From: Pseudomonadota bacterium
GTDB lineage: Bacteria; Pseudomonadota; Gammaproteobacteria; Berkiellales; Berkiellaceae
Direction: 5' to 3'
Length of the DNA stretch: 64,000 bases
NCBI GenBank assembly: GCA_018242045.1
Contig: JAFECR010000022.1
Coordinates: 1 to 64,000, forward strand
Part shown: positions 46,005 to 56,538 of the stretch, one piece after another
Position numbering within the stretch: the stretch's first letter is position 1
Layout: the number at the start of each line of letters is the position of its first letter
The notes under the pieces: generated by a model
The model's input: only the letters and a program-made list of their open reading frames with translations
Told to the model about the DNA's origin: nothing
Databases searched by the model: none
Made by a program: the position numbers and the translations under genes

Positions 46005-46458
46005 TTGTTTCCTAAGCCTCTTATGGCTTTCTCAGCCTAAATTATAGCCGCTTTTCTGTTAACCTAACTATGTCAAACTTTTTTACATCTTCTTTGAAGC
46101 GTACCTCCTCAAAATTGCACGATAAAAGTTTTTCTTATTATCGCCAATAATTTTTTATGAATAATTTCATGCTGTTTACTGCACTTGTCCTGGTTCAACA
46201 TCAAAGTTGGCATTTTCATTGCTTTAAGAAAAAAGGGCATCCAGCAAAGGTTAAAGATGAAGCGTTCCCACTTAGCAATCGTTGTTATGGTCATTTTGTG
46301 CACTTCGATTTGGATTGTTGCAACTCATCCTTTGTTTAGAAGTAGTGTCATCGAGTGCATTAATAAGTAGAAGAGTGGAGATCCTCCTAATGCAATGCAA
46401 CTTTTTAAGATGAAAATAAGTCATTTACTAATAAATACAACTGAATGAGGGCATATAA
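46005..46458. other. 454-bp region with only a doubtful small ORF
   Basis: Several open frames overlap on both strands (46109-46303 minus; 46157-46339 and 46185-46370 plus). Only the hydrophobic peptide at 46257-46370 looks at all gene-like. The rest probably holds promoters for its flanking genes. Confidence 0.5.
46257..46370 (+). CDS. Possible 37-aa single-helix membrane peptide
   Basis: Starts MKRSHLAIVVMVILCTSIWI and ends SSVIECINK: two basic residues, one hydrophobic helix, short tail. AAAGG lies 7 nt upstream. The same frame is open further upstream from a TTG at 46185, which would give a 61-aa form. Weak case. Confidence 0.35.
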   Translation: MKRSHLAIVVMVILCTSIWIVATHPLFRSSVIECINK

Positions 46459-46704
46459 ATGTGGTATCATAAAACGAAATTAGGAACATTTTGGATAGTA
46501 GAATCTGAGGACACACATCAATATTATTTGGGAATGGATGAGGACTCCATTGGTTGTTACAAAAAGATTGAAGACGCCATAGCTGATATCAAATCTCAAG
46601 TAACGGGCCATTTAAAATGGGATCAGTCGCGTAATATTGAAGTGCCAGAAGATGTGATTCATCAATGGATAGAAGGTGAGCCTGAAAATTGGAATAAATT
46701 TTAG
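46459..46704 (+). CDS. Hypothetical protein, 81 aa
   Basis: Small acidic soluble protein with many Trp, Tyr and Asp/Glu residues (MWYHKTKLGTFWIVESEDT, then HLKWDQSRNIEVPEDVIHQW). AATGAGGGC precedes the ATG. No signal peptide or known motif. Compositional regularity and a clean start support it as real. Confidence 0.6.
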   Translation: MWYHKTKLGTFWIVESEDTHQYYLGMDEDSIGCYKKIEDAIADIKSQVTGHLKWDQSRNIEVPEDVIHQWIEGEPENWNKF

Positions 46705-46854
46705 ACTATTGCTAGTAAGCAAACTCAAACTTACGGAGAAGTTTGTTCTTTAGGGATAATCTTGCTTGCGAAGCTTTGCTCAGCTATGATGCCACCTTAA
46801 ATTAAACAAGGTATGGTGCGTTTTTTAAAACGTAGCGATTCCACGAGGTGCAAG

Positions 46855-47094
46855 ATGAAACCAGAGATACACCCTGAATATAAAGAAAAAACCATTATTT
46901 GTAGTTGTGGCAACACATTCACAACACGTTCTACCTATAAATCAGATACCTTGCGTGTTGATGTATGTAGTGCTTGTCACCCATTTTATACGGGTAAGCA
47001 CAGAGTAGTAGACACGGCCGGTCGAGTTGATCAATTTATGCGACGCTATGGCACTTATAAGAAGGCAGAGCAAGCCCCTGAAACTAATAAGTAA
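46855..47094 (+). CDS. rpmE: Ribosomal protein bL31
   Basis: 79 aa, starts [20 protein letters not shown]. It is the zinc-binding (C+) form: CSCGN and [11 protein letters not shown] supply the Cys ligands. The ATG at 46855 is used because the family starts MK-x-x-IHP; AGGTGCAAG lies upstream. Followed by a rho-independent terminator. Confidence 0.95.
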   Translation: MKPEIHPEYKEKTIICSCGNTFTTRSTYKSDTLRVDVCSACHPFYTGKHRVVDTAGRVDQFMRRYGTYKKAEQAPETNK

Positions 47095-47111
47095 AATCTG
47101 GTTATAAACAA

Positions 47112-47138
47112 AGGGGCGCTTAAACGCCCTTTTTTTTC
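47112..47138 (+). terminator. Rho-independent terminator after rpmE
   Basis: GGGGCG, loop CTTAAA, CGCCC, followed by eight T residues. Confidence 0.9.
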
Positions 47139-47165
47139 TTTATATCATTTAATTAGGTTGTCTTT

Positions 47166-49386
<2,221 letters not shown>

Positions 49387-49440
49387 TATCAAAATTTCAA
49401 ATTAACTGATTTTCAAAAAGGTATTATATCGCGAAGGAGT

Positions 49441-49595
49441 AAATACTCGAACCGTTTTGCTTCCCGCATCAGGAAGGTGAAAAGCTTAGCCTAGACGGCA
49501 AGAGAACGAATCCCCAGGCATGCAGCTTTGTATTAGTGCATGACTGGGTGAGTGAGCGTAGCCCAACGCCTAAATTCAAAATGGAAAGAGTAGAT
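49441..49595 (-). repeat. Palindromic interspersed element, copy 4 (diverged)
   Basis: About 155 bp. Outer ends AAATACTCGAACC and GGAAAGAGTAGATT; right arm GCCTAAATTCAAAATGG; the left arm is worn (CCGTTTTGCTTCCCGC). The core is CCCCAGGCATGCA ... GTGCATGACTGGGTGAG. It ends 7 bp before the ATG of the GumN-like gene, so it lies in that gene's leader. Confidence 0.85.
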
Positions 49596-49602
49596 TAAAG
49601 AT

Positions 49603-50928
49603 ATGGCATTACAAGGTGTAACCGCTGATACAGCTAAAGTTCAACATCCCGTCGTTTATTATATTGCAAAGCCAAGATCACAAAACGAGGCTTTTCTGGC
49701 ACTTGGCACATTCCATACTTTACCTTTAAGTTGTCTTCCTGAAGAAATCAATGAATTGATAAAAGCCCAGTCTCATCTTTGGATAGAAATAGGACCAGAA
49801 GAAGATAAAGAGTTATGTGTTACATGTGATGATTCACTTAAGGGATGGTTTAATCTATTAAATACTGAAATAAAAAATCAAATTATCTGGATTGGTTTTA
49901 ACACCAAAGAACTAACGCGGATTTCATATTTAACAGATCACTTGGATAACTATCCTCCTCTGTTAGCTTTAGGTGAGTTTTATTCGGCGCTATGGAATAA
50001 CATAAAATCAGATGGCTGCATGGATATTGAATTATCTAAGGAATATCAACGGGAAAATAAACCAGTTAATTATATGGAAACAGAATACGATCGCAAAAAT
50101 CAACATCTTGAGTCTGGAGAATATTATTTTGCATTTTGTAAAAGATTATTGGGGAATAAGCTGCCATTCAACACAATCGCTGAACTCAATAACGCTCGTG
50201 ATTGGAGTCGATTTTTGGAAATTGCTTTAGAAGCGTCCGTTGTCGCACAAATAAAAGAAGAAATAACACAAAGAGATAAAGAGATAAAGCAAGAATATCT
50301 GCAAGCAAAGCTAGAACAAGTCGATTTAAACGAAGCGTCGTCGTGCGATGAAAGAACAGCAACATGGTTTGGCAGAGGTAGCTCGCAATTTTATGGTAGT
50401 ACGGTTGCCAGTGGATGGTGCCATGTTTTAGAAGGAAAAAATGGTATTTTAAAAAGGCATCAAGAAGCAGGCTTTATTACCTATGAGCTCCCTATTAAAA
50501 ATGATGGCGAATACACTCCTCAAAAAATGCAAATTTTGCACAAGGCGACTCAACATGATCATCTTTTAGTAGTGCAATACATCCTAGAAAAATGTCTTAA
50601 TGAACCTGAATATAAATCTGTGCTTTCAATTGCGATAGAAAATCAAAGCTTTTGTGTGTTGCGCTATTTGGTCAAAATACTAAAGTTGCAAGAAGATCTT
50701 ACCTGCACAAGCTTGATGCAAAAAGCAAATTTTATGTTGTTAATGGATGCTATGAAATCGCTGAATGTGAAAAATGATCAGCATCATTTGCAACGAAAGC
50801 CTAATGAACTTTATTTTAAATATCAAGATAGTGAAAAGAAACTACAAAATCCTGCAAAACAAAAGCCGCAACAGTATTCGAGACAAAATTTTGCGTATCA
50901 AGATAGGCCGGCTAATCGAAGAAACTAA
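49603..50928 (+). CDS. TraB/GumN-like protein with C-terminal ankyrin-like repeats
   Basis: 441 aa. The N-terminal part follows the TraB/GumN/PrgY layout: FLALGTFHTLPLSCLPEEI (about 31-49, cf. the G-T-x-H motif), LWIEIGPEEDKE (about 58-69, cf. the E motif), CMDIELSKEYQRENKPVNYM (about 145-164) and, near the end of the domain, WCHVLEGKNGILKRHQEAGF (about 273-292, cf. G-x-x-H-L-x-G-x-x-G). Residues about 308-365 look like two ankyrin-type repeats (LHKATQHDHLLVVQYILEK; LSIAIENQSFCVLRYLVKI). The tail is basic and Gln-rich. No signal peptide, unlike typical periplasmic GumN. Candidate host-directed effector. Remote similarity by eye only. Confidence 0.6.
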   Translation: MALQGVTADTAKVQHPVVYYIAKPRSQNEAFLALGTFHTLPLSCLPEEINELIKAQSHLWIEIGPEEDKELCVTCDDSLKGWFNLLNTEIKNQIIWIGFNTKELTRISYLTDHLDNYPPLLALGEFYSALWNNIKSDGCMDIELSKEYQRENKPVNYMETEYDRKNQHLESGEYYFAFCKRLLGNKLPFNTIAELNNARDWSRFLEIALEASVVAQIKEEITQRDKEIKQEYLQAKLEQVDLNEASSCDERTATWFGRGSSQFYGSTVASGWCHVLEGKNGILKRHQEAGFITYELPIKNDGEYTPQKMQILHKATQHDHLLVVQYILEKCLNEPEYKSVLSIAIENQSFCVLRYLVKILKLQEDLTCTSLMQKANFMLLMDAMKSLNVKNDQHHLQRKPNELYFKYQDSEKKLQNPAKQKPQQYSRQNFAYQDRPANRRN

Positions 50929-50950
50929 GTATACTCTTCCCGGAAAGTAA

Positions 50951-53377
50951 TTAGAATAATGTCTCGCCACTACCACCACTGGGCGTAATAGGATGACGTT
51001 CGTGATAGCGAGCGCCGGCATGAGAGGGCACTGTATCTTGGCGAAATATTTCAAAAATAGCATTTGCTTGACCAGGACGTGCCAGTAAACCGCTTGCAGG
51101 ATCAATTCGAACAGTGACTAATCCTCTGGGTTGGACGGGCTTGGTTTCTGGCACACCTTGTAAGGCGGGTCCCATAAATTTCATCCAGATGGGTAGTGCT
51201 GCTTGAGAGCCATATTCTTGTACAGAACGGGGTTCATCATAACCAACCCAAACACTGGCAACCAAGGATTGATTATAACCCGTATACCATGCATCCATTT
51301 GATTGTTTGTGGTGCCGGTTTTGCCAGCCAAATCAGCGCGATTAAGTGCTCTTGCCGCTTTGCCAGTACCAGTTTGGATCGCATCTTGTAAAATAGAAGT
51401 CATGATATAAGCCGTTTGAGGTGAAATAATTCTTTTTGCTGGTAAGTTGGCGGAACTTTCTTTGACTAATTGATCAAGCGCATTTTCTTCTTCAACAAAA
51501 GGAGATATTTCCTGTTCATTTAATTGTTGGCACTCAGAACAAGCAGTGGCAGGATCTGCCTCATAAACGACTTTGTCCTGGCTGTCGACGACCCGTTGCA
51601 CAATAAAGGGTTTCACTTTATAGCCACCATTGGCAAAAGCAGCATATCCCGTGCAAATATCAAGTGGGGACGCCGCAGCTGTACCCAAGGCAAGCGATAA
51701 ACTGCGTGGTAAATTACGGCGTTCAAAACCAAAGCGCTCAATGATTTTTAATGCCCTGCCAATGCCGAGCGTTTGCAAAAGACGTATTGAAACTAAATTA
51801 CGAGATTTGGTAAGCCCAATGCGCAAACGGGTAGGACCATAAAAACGGCGCGTATCATTTTGTGGGCGCCAAGCTTCATCGACATTATTATCCCGATAAA
51901 CAACCGGTGCATCATTAATGATGCTGGCTGCTGTAAAACCATGTTCGAGGGCGGCTGCGTAGATAAAGGGTTTAAAGTTTGAACCGGGCTGTCTTGTTGC
52001 TTGGGTTGCACGGTTAAAGTGAGATAAATTGAAATCAAAGCCACCAATAAGGGCCAGTATGGCACCATTTTTAGGATGCATTGCAACCAAAGCACTTTCC
52101 GCGTCGGGGAGTTGACTGAACATCCAATGGTTAATACCTGGCTCAACATAAATAACATCACCCACCTCGACAACATCTTTGGGTGATTGGGGCGGCATAT
52201 CGACGCGGGTATGAGAAAGTTGTTTGGCGGCCCAACGCATGCTGTCAAAGGAAATGGTAATTTGTTGCTTGTTTGCTAAAAGCGCTTTAACGCTATTTTC
52301 ATTCATACTCATTACTGCAGCCGGCATCGTGAAAGCTGTTTTAGGGTAGGCTTTTAATTGTACTGCCCATTCGCTAAGCGGAATTTGCCCTGATTGATCC
52401 TTAGATAATTGTGCAAGTGGGCCTCGATATCCGTGCCTTTTATCATATTCAAGCAGCCCTTCTTGTACGGCATGGTTAGCGATGGTTTGTAAGCGACTAT
52501 CTACGCTGGTGTAGGCAATAAAGCCAGAGGTATATACATCAGGGCCAAATTTTTCGACTAGCTCTTTGCGGGCTTGTTCAGCAACATGAGGAGCATCAAT
52601 ATCAACCACACGTCCATGGTAACGTGTTTCAATGGGCTCTATGATAGCATGCTCGTAATCTGCTTCATTAATAAAACCATAATGCAACATGCGTTTTAAC
52701 ACATGAGATCGCCGCTTGGTTGCTGCATCAGGGTTATTGATCGGGTTGATAGCGCTAGGGGCTTGTGGCAGACCTGCAATCATTGCGATTTGCGCTAAGG
52801 AAAGTTTGTCGACGGTGGTGCCATAGTACACTTGGGCTGCTGCTTGTACGCCATAGGCACGTTTACCAAAATAAATTTTATTTAGATAAAGCTCAAGAAT
52901 TTGATCTTTAGTTAACTCTTTTTCAATTTTAATGGCGAGCAATACTTCGTTTAATTTACGGCCAAAGGTTTTCTTGCGGGTTAAGAAAAAATTTCGTGCA
53001 ACTTGCATCGTGATAGTGCTGGCGCCTTGGGCTTTAGTGCCGCTTGCTAATAAATGCACGGTTGCGCGAGCCAAACCTCTTAAATCAACGCCATTGTGAT
53101 CGTAAAATCGACGATCTTCGGTTGCAAGGATGGCGTTTTTTAATGTTTCAGGAACATCTTTAATAGCGATAGGGGTGCGTCGTTTTTCACCATATTCCCC
53201 AATGAGCTTGCCATCAGCCGTGTATATTTTTAAAGGAACCTGAAGTTGGATTTCTTCCAAAATATTGACGGTAGGCAGTTGAGCGTTGGTATATAAAATG
53301 ATGACAGTAACAGCGCAAAGACAGGCCACGCTGGTGCTGATTAATACTTGAAAAAAAATGTTAAAGAAATTTTTCAT
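50951..53377 (-). CDS. mrcA: Penicillin-binding protein 1A
   Basis: 808-aa bifunctional peptidoglycan glycosyltransferase/transpeptidase. TM helix (about 8-28). Glycosyltransferase motifs EDRRFYDHNGVD, GASTITMQVARN, KIEKELTKDQILELYLNKIY. Transpeptidase: Ser in QPGSNFKPFIYA (S-x-x-K), then SRN and KTGTTNNQMDAWYTGY. The start MKNFFNIFFQVL at 53377 lies just 6 nt after a -10 box. Divergent from pilM, the usual gammaproteobacterial arrangement. Confidence 0.95.
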   Translation of the reverse strand: MKNFFNIFFQVLISTSVACLCAVTVIILYTNAQLPTVNILEEIQLQVPLKIYTADGKLIGEYGEKRRTPIAIKDVPETLKNAILATEDRRFYDHNGVDLRGLARATVHLLASGTKAQGASTITMQVARNFFLTRKKTFGRKLNEVLLAIKIEKELTKDQILELYLNKIYFGKRAYGVQAAAQVYYGTTVDKLSLAQIAMIAGLPQAPSAINPINNPDAATKRRSHVLKRMLHYGFINEADYEHAIIEPIETRYHGRVVDIDAPHVAEQARKELVEKFGPDVYTSGFIAYTSVDSRLQTIANHAVQEGLLEYDKRHGYRGPLAQLSKDQSGQIPLSEWAVQLKAYPKTAFTMPAAVMSMNENSVKALLANKQQITISFDSMRWAAKQLSHTRVDMPPQSPKDVVEVGDVIYVEPGINHWMFSQLPDAESALVAMHPKNGAILALIGGFDFNLSHFNRATQATRQPGSNFKPFIYAAALEHGFTAASIINDAPVVYRDNNVDEAWRPQNDTRRFYGPTRLRIGLTKSRNLVSIRLLQTLGIGRALKIIERFGFERRNLPRSLSLALGTAAASPLDICTGYAAFANGGYKVKPFIVQRVVDSQDKVVYEADPATACSECQQLNEQEISPFVEEENALDQLVKESSANLPAKRIISPQTAYIMTSILQDAIQTGTGKAARALNRADLAGKTGTTNNQMDAWYTGYNQSLVASVWVGYDEPRSVQEYGSQAALPIWMKFMGPALQGVPETKPVQPRGLVTVRIDPASGLLARPGQANAIFEIFRQDTVPSHAGARYHERHPITPSGGSGETLF

Positions 53378-53383
53378 GGCAAG

Positions 53384-53412
53384 ATTATAGCAAATGTCAT
53401 AATGACAGTTAA
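53384..53412 (-). promoter_or_regulatory. Promoter of mrcA, probably giving a leaderless mRNA
   Basis: On the minus strand: -35-like TTAACT (53412-53407), 17-bp spacer, extended -10 TGC-TATAAT (-10 at 53389-53384). The mrcA ATG starts 6 nt after the -10, at the expected transcription start, and there is no ribosome binding site in CTTGCC. Confidence 0.5.
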
Positions 53413-53626
53413 CTTTTTGATGCGTAAAGCAAAGAAATAAAAGGGATTTGAGCAAAAAAAATCCACAATATTTGCGTGTTTATGTGTAACAGCTAGTATT
53501 GAGTTAGAACTGGGGGTTTTTATGGTGGTAAATTTTTATCTTATCAAGTATAAAACCATTTTACTTATTATGCTAACTGCATTGTTTATTGGGAAATTAA
53601 AATAGCTTTTAAGCAAGGAAGAAACA

Positions 53627-54709
53627 GTGGAACTGGCATTGTTAAAAAAGAAATATCCTACACTTCTTGGCATTGATATCAGCCAGACTTCAGTGAAATT
53701 ACTCGAATTGAGTGGTGGGCCTCAAGGTTATCGTGTTGAAAGTTATGCTGTTGAGCAATTACCCCCCGATGCGATGCAAGATAAAGAATTTAAGAATGTT
53801 GAAGCGATTGGTCTGGCAGTGGATCATGTTGTTAAACGTTCTCGAACGCATTCAAAATTTGGTGCAGTCGCAGTAGCAGGATCTGCTGTCATTACAAAAA
53901 TAATTCAAATGAATGCAAACTTTAATGAAAATGAATTGGTGTCGCAAGTTGAATTAGAAGCAGAACGACACATTCCTTACCCTATGTCCGAAGTAAATAT
54001 CGACTTTCAAGTATTGGGGCCTTCAAGTAAAAGCCCAGAACTGGTCGATATTTTATTGGCAGCGTCTCGCACAGAGATGATAGATACCCTTGTTGAAATT
54101 CTAACGCTTGGTGGTTTAGTTGCTAAAGTCATCGATATAGAAGCTTATGCTATTGAACGCGCTTTTGGTTTAATAGCAGATCAGGTGCCAAGCAAAGGGG
54201 ATCATCAAACGATAGCCGTTGTCGATATTGGTGCATCAATGACTTCTTTTGGTGTGCTTCACGATAAGGTGACGGTTTATACACGGGAGCAGATCTTTGG
54301 AGGAAAACAACTCACGGAAGAAATTCAGCGACGTTATGGCTTAACCTTTGAAGAGGCAAATTTAGCTAAAAAGCAAGGTGGTTTGCCAGAAGACTATATT
54401 TTTGAAGTGCTCGATCCTTTTAAAGATGCAGTGGTGCAACAGATAAGCCGCTCTTTGCAGTTTTTTTTCTCTTCGAGCGAATATACAGAAGTGGATCATA
54501 TTGTATTGGCAGGAGGAACAGCGTCTTTGCCAGGCCTTGTTGAGAGAGTAGAAGAAAAATTGGGGATCCCATGTTCTGTTGCTAACCCTTTTGCAAATAT
54601 GACCATTGCACCTAGAGTGAGTGTGCCAGCCATACATGCTGATGCACCTTCTTTGATGATTTGTTGTGGTTTAGCGTTAAGGAGTTTTTTCCATGACCAT
54701 CAATCTTAA
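53627..54709 (+). CDS. pilM: Type IV pilus assembly ATPase-like PilM
   Basis: 360-aa actin-like cytoplasmic protein. LLGIDISQTSVKLLELS (about 13-29) is the first phosphate-binding loop; TIAVVDIGASMTSFGVL (about 198-214) the second; VDHIVLAGGTASLPGLVERV (about 290-309) the adenosine motif. It binds the PilN N-terminus and links the pilus motor to the PilNOPQ complex. First gene of pilMNOPQ; overlaps pilN by 17 bp. Confidence 0.93.
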   Translation: MELALLKKKYPTLLGIDISQTSVKLLELSGGPQGYRVESYAVEQLPPDAMQDKEFKNVEAIGLAVDHVVKRSRTHSKFGAVAVAGSAVITKIIQMNANFNENELVSQVELEAERHIPYPMSEVNIDFQVLGPSSKSPELVDILLAASRTEMIDTLVEILTLGGLVAKVIDIEAYAIERAFGLIADQVPSKGDHQTIAVVDIGASMTSFGVLHDKVTVYTREQIFGGKQLTEEIQRRYGLTFEEANLAKKQGGLPEDYIFEVLDPFKDAVVQQISRSLQFFFSSSEYTEVDHIVLAGGTASLPGLVERVEEKLGIPCSVANPFANMTIAPRVSVPAIHADAPSLMICCGLALRSFFHDHQS

Positions 54710-55385
54710 TTTACTCCCATGGCGTGAATCGCAAAAAGAACAACAAAAAAGAGAATTCTTATCCTGGATAGGTTTAGGGTTTGCGACAGCTTCAAGTTTA
54801 ATGATATTAATACACATTCTAATCAGTCGACAAATTGCTTTTCAGAATGAAAATAACGGATATTTAAAAAATGAAATTAAAAAATTAGATGAACAAATTG
54901 CAGAGATCCAAACCTTACAAAAAGAAAAAGAACAACTACTTGCAAGAATGGAGATTATCCAACAGCTACAAACAAACCGACCACAAATTGTTAGGCTATT
55001 TGATGTGATTGTGCATACCGTGCCGGAAGGATTGTATTTAACCAATCTTACGCGAACAGGAAACAATATTGTTACTGATGGTAAAGCAGAATCTAATACT
55101 CGTGTCTCAACCTTTATGAGAAATATTGAAGCATCACATTGGCTTAAGGATCCTGTGTTAACTTTGATTCAAGCAGATAATAAAGACAATGCAGCAACCA
55201 ATGCCGCTCCCAATGCTAAAACGAATGAGAAAATGGCGGATAGAATGATAGGATTTAACTTACAAGTACAGGAAAGTGTGCAAAGCCAAGCAAACCTCAA
55301 TAAGCTTATAAAAGAAAATAAAAATACCACAGGTAATACGGTGGTACCGGCGACGCAAAAGAATCCAAGTCCTCAACCAAAATAG
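54693..55385 (+). CDS. pilN: Type IV pilus assembly protein PilN
   Basis: 230 aa. The conserved N-terminal peptide INLNLLPWRE (residues 3-12) is the PilM-binding motif. TM helix about 27-47, coiled coil about 50-90, then a periplasmic domain with GLYLTNLTRTGNNIVTDGKA. The C-terminal tail after about residue 195 is Asn/Gln/Thr-rich and longer than in most homologs. Confidence 0.92.
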   Translation: MTINLNLLPWRESQKEQQKREFLSWIGLGFATASSLMILIHILISRQIAFQNENNGYLKNEIKKLDEQIAEIQTLQKEKEQLLARMEIIQQLQTNRPQIVRLFDVIVHTVPEGLYLTNLTRTGNNIVTDGKAESNTRVSTFMRNIEASHWLKDPVLTLIQADNKDNAATNAAPNAKTNEKMADRMIGFNLQVQESVQSQANLNKLIKENKNTTGNTVVPATQKNPSPQPK

Positions 55386-55394
55386 TAACGAAAA

Positions 55395-56000
55395 ATGAAT
55401 ATAAATTTAAATGAGTTAGATGTACAAAGCATAGGTACCTGGCCATTACCAGCAAAGATATTCACTATTGTTGTTTTAAGTATTTTAATTTTGTTTTTGG
55501 GATATTGGACCGATACAAAAAAACAACTGGCCCAACTTGATGCAGCACAAAAAGAAGAATTACGCTTGCGTACCACTTTTGAAAATAAACAAAGTAAAGC
55601 TGCTAATTTACAAGCATATAAAGATCAAATGGCAACGATGAAAGCTTCTTTTGGTGCGTTGTTGCGCCAACTGCCAGAAAAAACAGAGGTTCCTGGTTTA
55701 TTGGAGGATATTTCGCATCAAGGGCTAGCAGCAGGTCTTGAGTTTCGAACGATTCGCTTGCAACCTGAAAAAGAAATAGACTTCTACGTCGAGTTGCCTA
55801 TAGAAATTTCAGTTGTTGGCAATTATCATCAGTTTGGTGAATTTGTTAGTAACATCGCAGCCCTGCCTCGAATTGTGACATTGCATGATTTCGTGATTAA
55901 ACCTGTGACAGCAGAATCTAGTGGTGATAATCTGATGATGAATATTATTGCTAAAACGTATCGTTACACCGCAGGTGAAAAAGAAAATGAAACTAAGTAG
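55395..56000 (+). CDS. pilO: Type IV pilus assembly protein PilO
   Basis: 201 aa. TM helix (about 21-39), coiled coil (about 42-85), ferredoxin-like periplasmic domain with LLEDISHQGLAAGLEFRTIR and LPIEISVVGNYHQFGEFVSN. Heterodimer with PilN. Overlaps pilP by 14 bp. Confidence 0.92.
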   Translation: MNINLNELDVQSIGTWPLPAKIFTIVVLSILILFLGYWTDTKKQLAQLDAAQKEELRLRTTFENKQSKAANLQAYKDQMATMKASFGALLRQLPEKTEVPGLLEDISHQGLAAGLEFRTIRLQPEKEIDFYVELPIEISVVGNYHQFGEFVSNIAALPRIVTLHDFVIKPVTAESSGDNLMMNIIAKTYRYTAGEKENETK

Positions 56001-56538
56001 GAGCTTCAAATTAGTTCTGTTTTGCTTAGTGCTTGCTAGTTGCAGTAATAGTGAGAAACGAGCAGAACTTGAAGCCTATGTTAAAAAAATTAAAAGTAGA
56101 GAGATCTCAGAAATAGAGCCATTACCCGAAGTAAAACCTTATGAAACTTTTACCTATAAAGACGCCACAATGCGAAGCCCTTTTACACCTTCAACGCCGC
56201 GTGAAGCAGTAAATTTAGCATTGGATAACGGCATCCATCCTGATCCGAATCGTCGCAAAGAACCATTGGAGGCTTTTCCACTAGACAATCTAAGGATGAT
56301 GGGTACCTTGGAAAAGAATGGCAAAAGATGGGCAATCGTCGTTGATACTAATGGCACAATTCATCGTGTTATCAAAGGTAATTATGTAGGGCAACATGAT
56401 GGTCGTATCGATGAGATTACTGAAGAAAAGGTTTTAATTACAGAAATCATTCCTGGTACATCAGGGGGATGGCAGGAACGTAAAGCATCACTTACTTTAG
56501 TAGATGAAAATTCAAAAACAAAAGTAGGTCATAAATAA
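55987..56538 (+). CDS. pilP: Type IV pilus lipoprotein PilP
   Basis: 183-aa inner-membrane lipoprotein; lipobox LVLASC (Cys17) after MKLSRSFKLVLFCL. A beta domain binds the PilQ N0/N1 region (LDNLRMMGTLEKNGKRWAIV, then IHRVIKGNYVGQHDGRIDEI). The start is taken at the ATG overlapping the pilO end; an upstream in-frame ATG at 55948 would add residues without a signal sequence. Stop and pilQ start share an A (TAATG). Confidence 0.93.
   Translation: MKLSRSFKLVLFCLVLASCSNSEKRAELEAYVKKIKSREISEIEPLPEVKPYETFTYKDATMRSPFTPSTPREAVNLALDNGIHPDPNRRKEPLEAFPLDNLRMMGTLEKNGKRWAIVVDTNGTIHRVIKGNYVGQHDGRIDEITEEKVLITEIIPGTSGGWQERKASLTLVDENSKTKVGHK

Noticed and set aside
46109-46339. Overlapping open frames of 60-64 codons on both strands
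   Set aside because: None has a good start signal or family resemblance; only the short hydrophobic frame 46257-46370 was kept, at low confidence.
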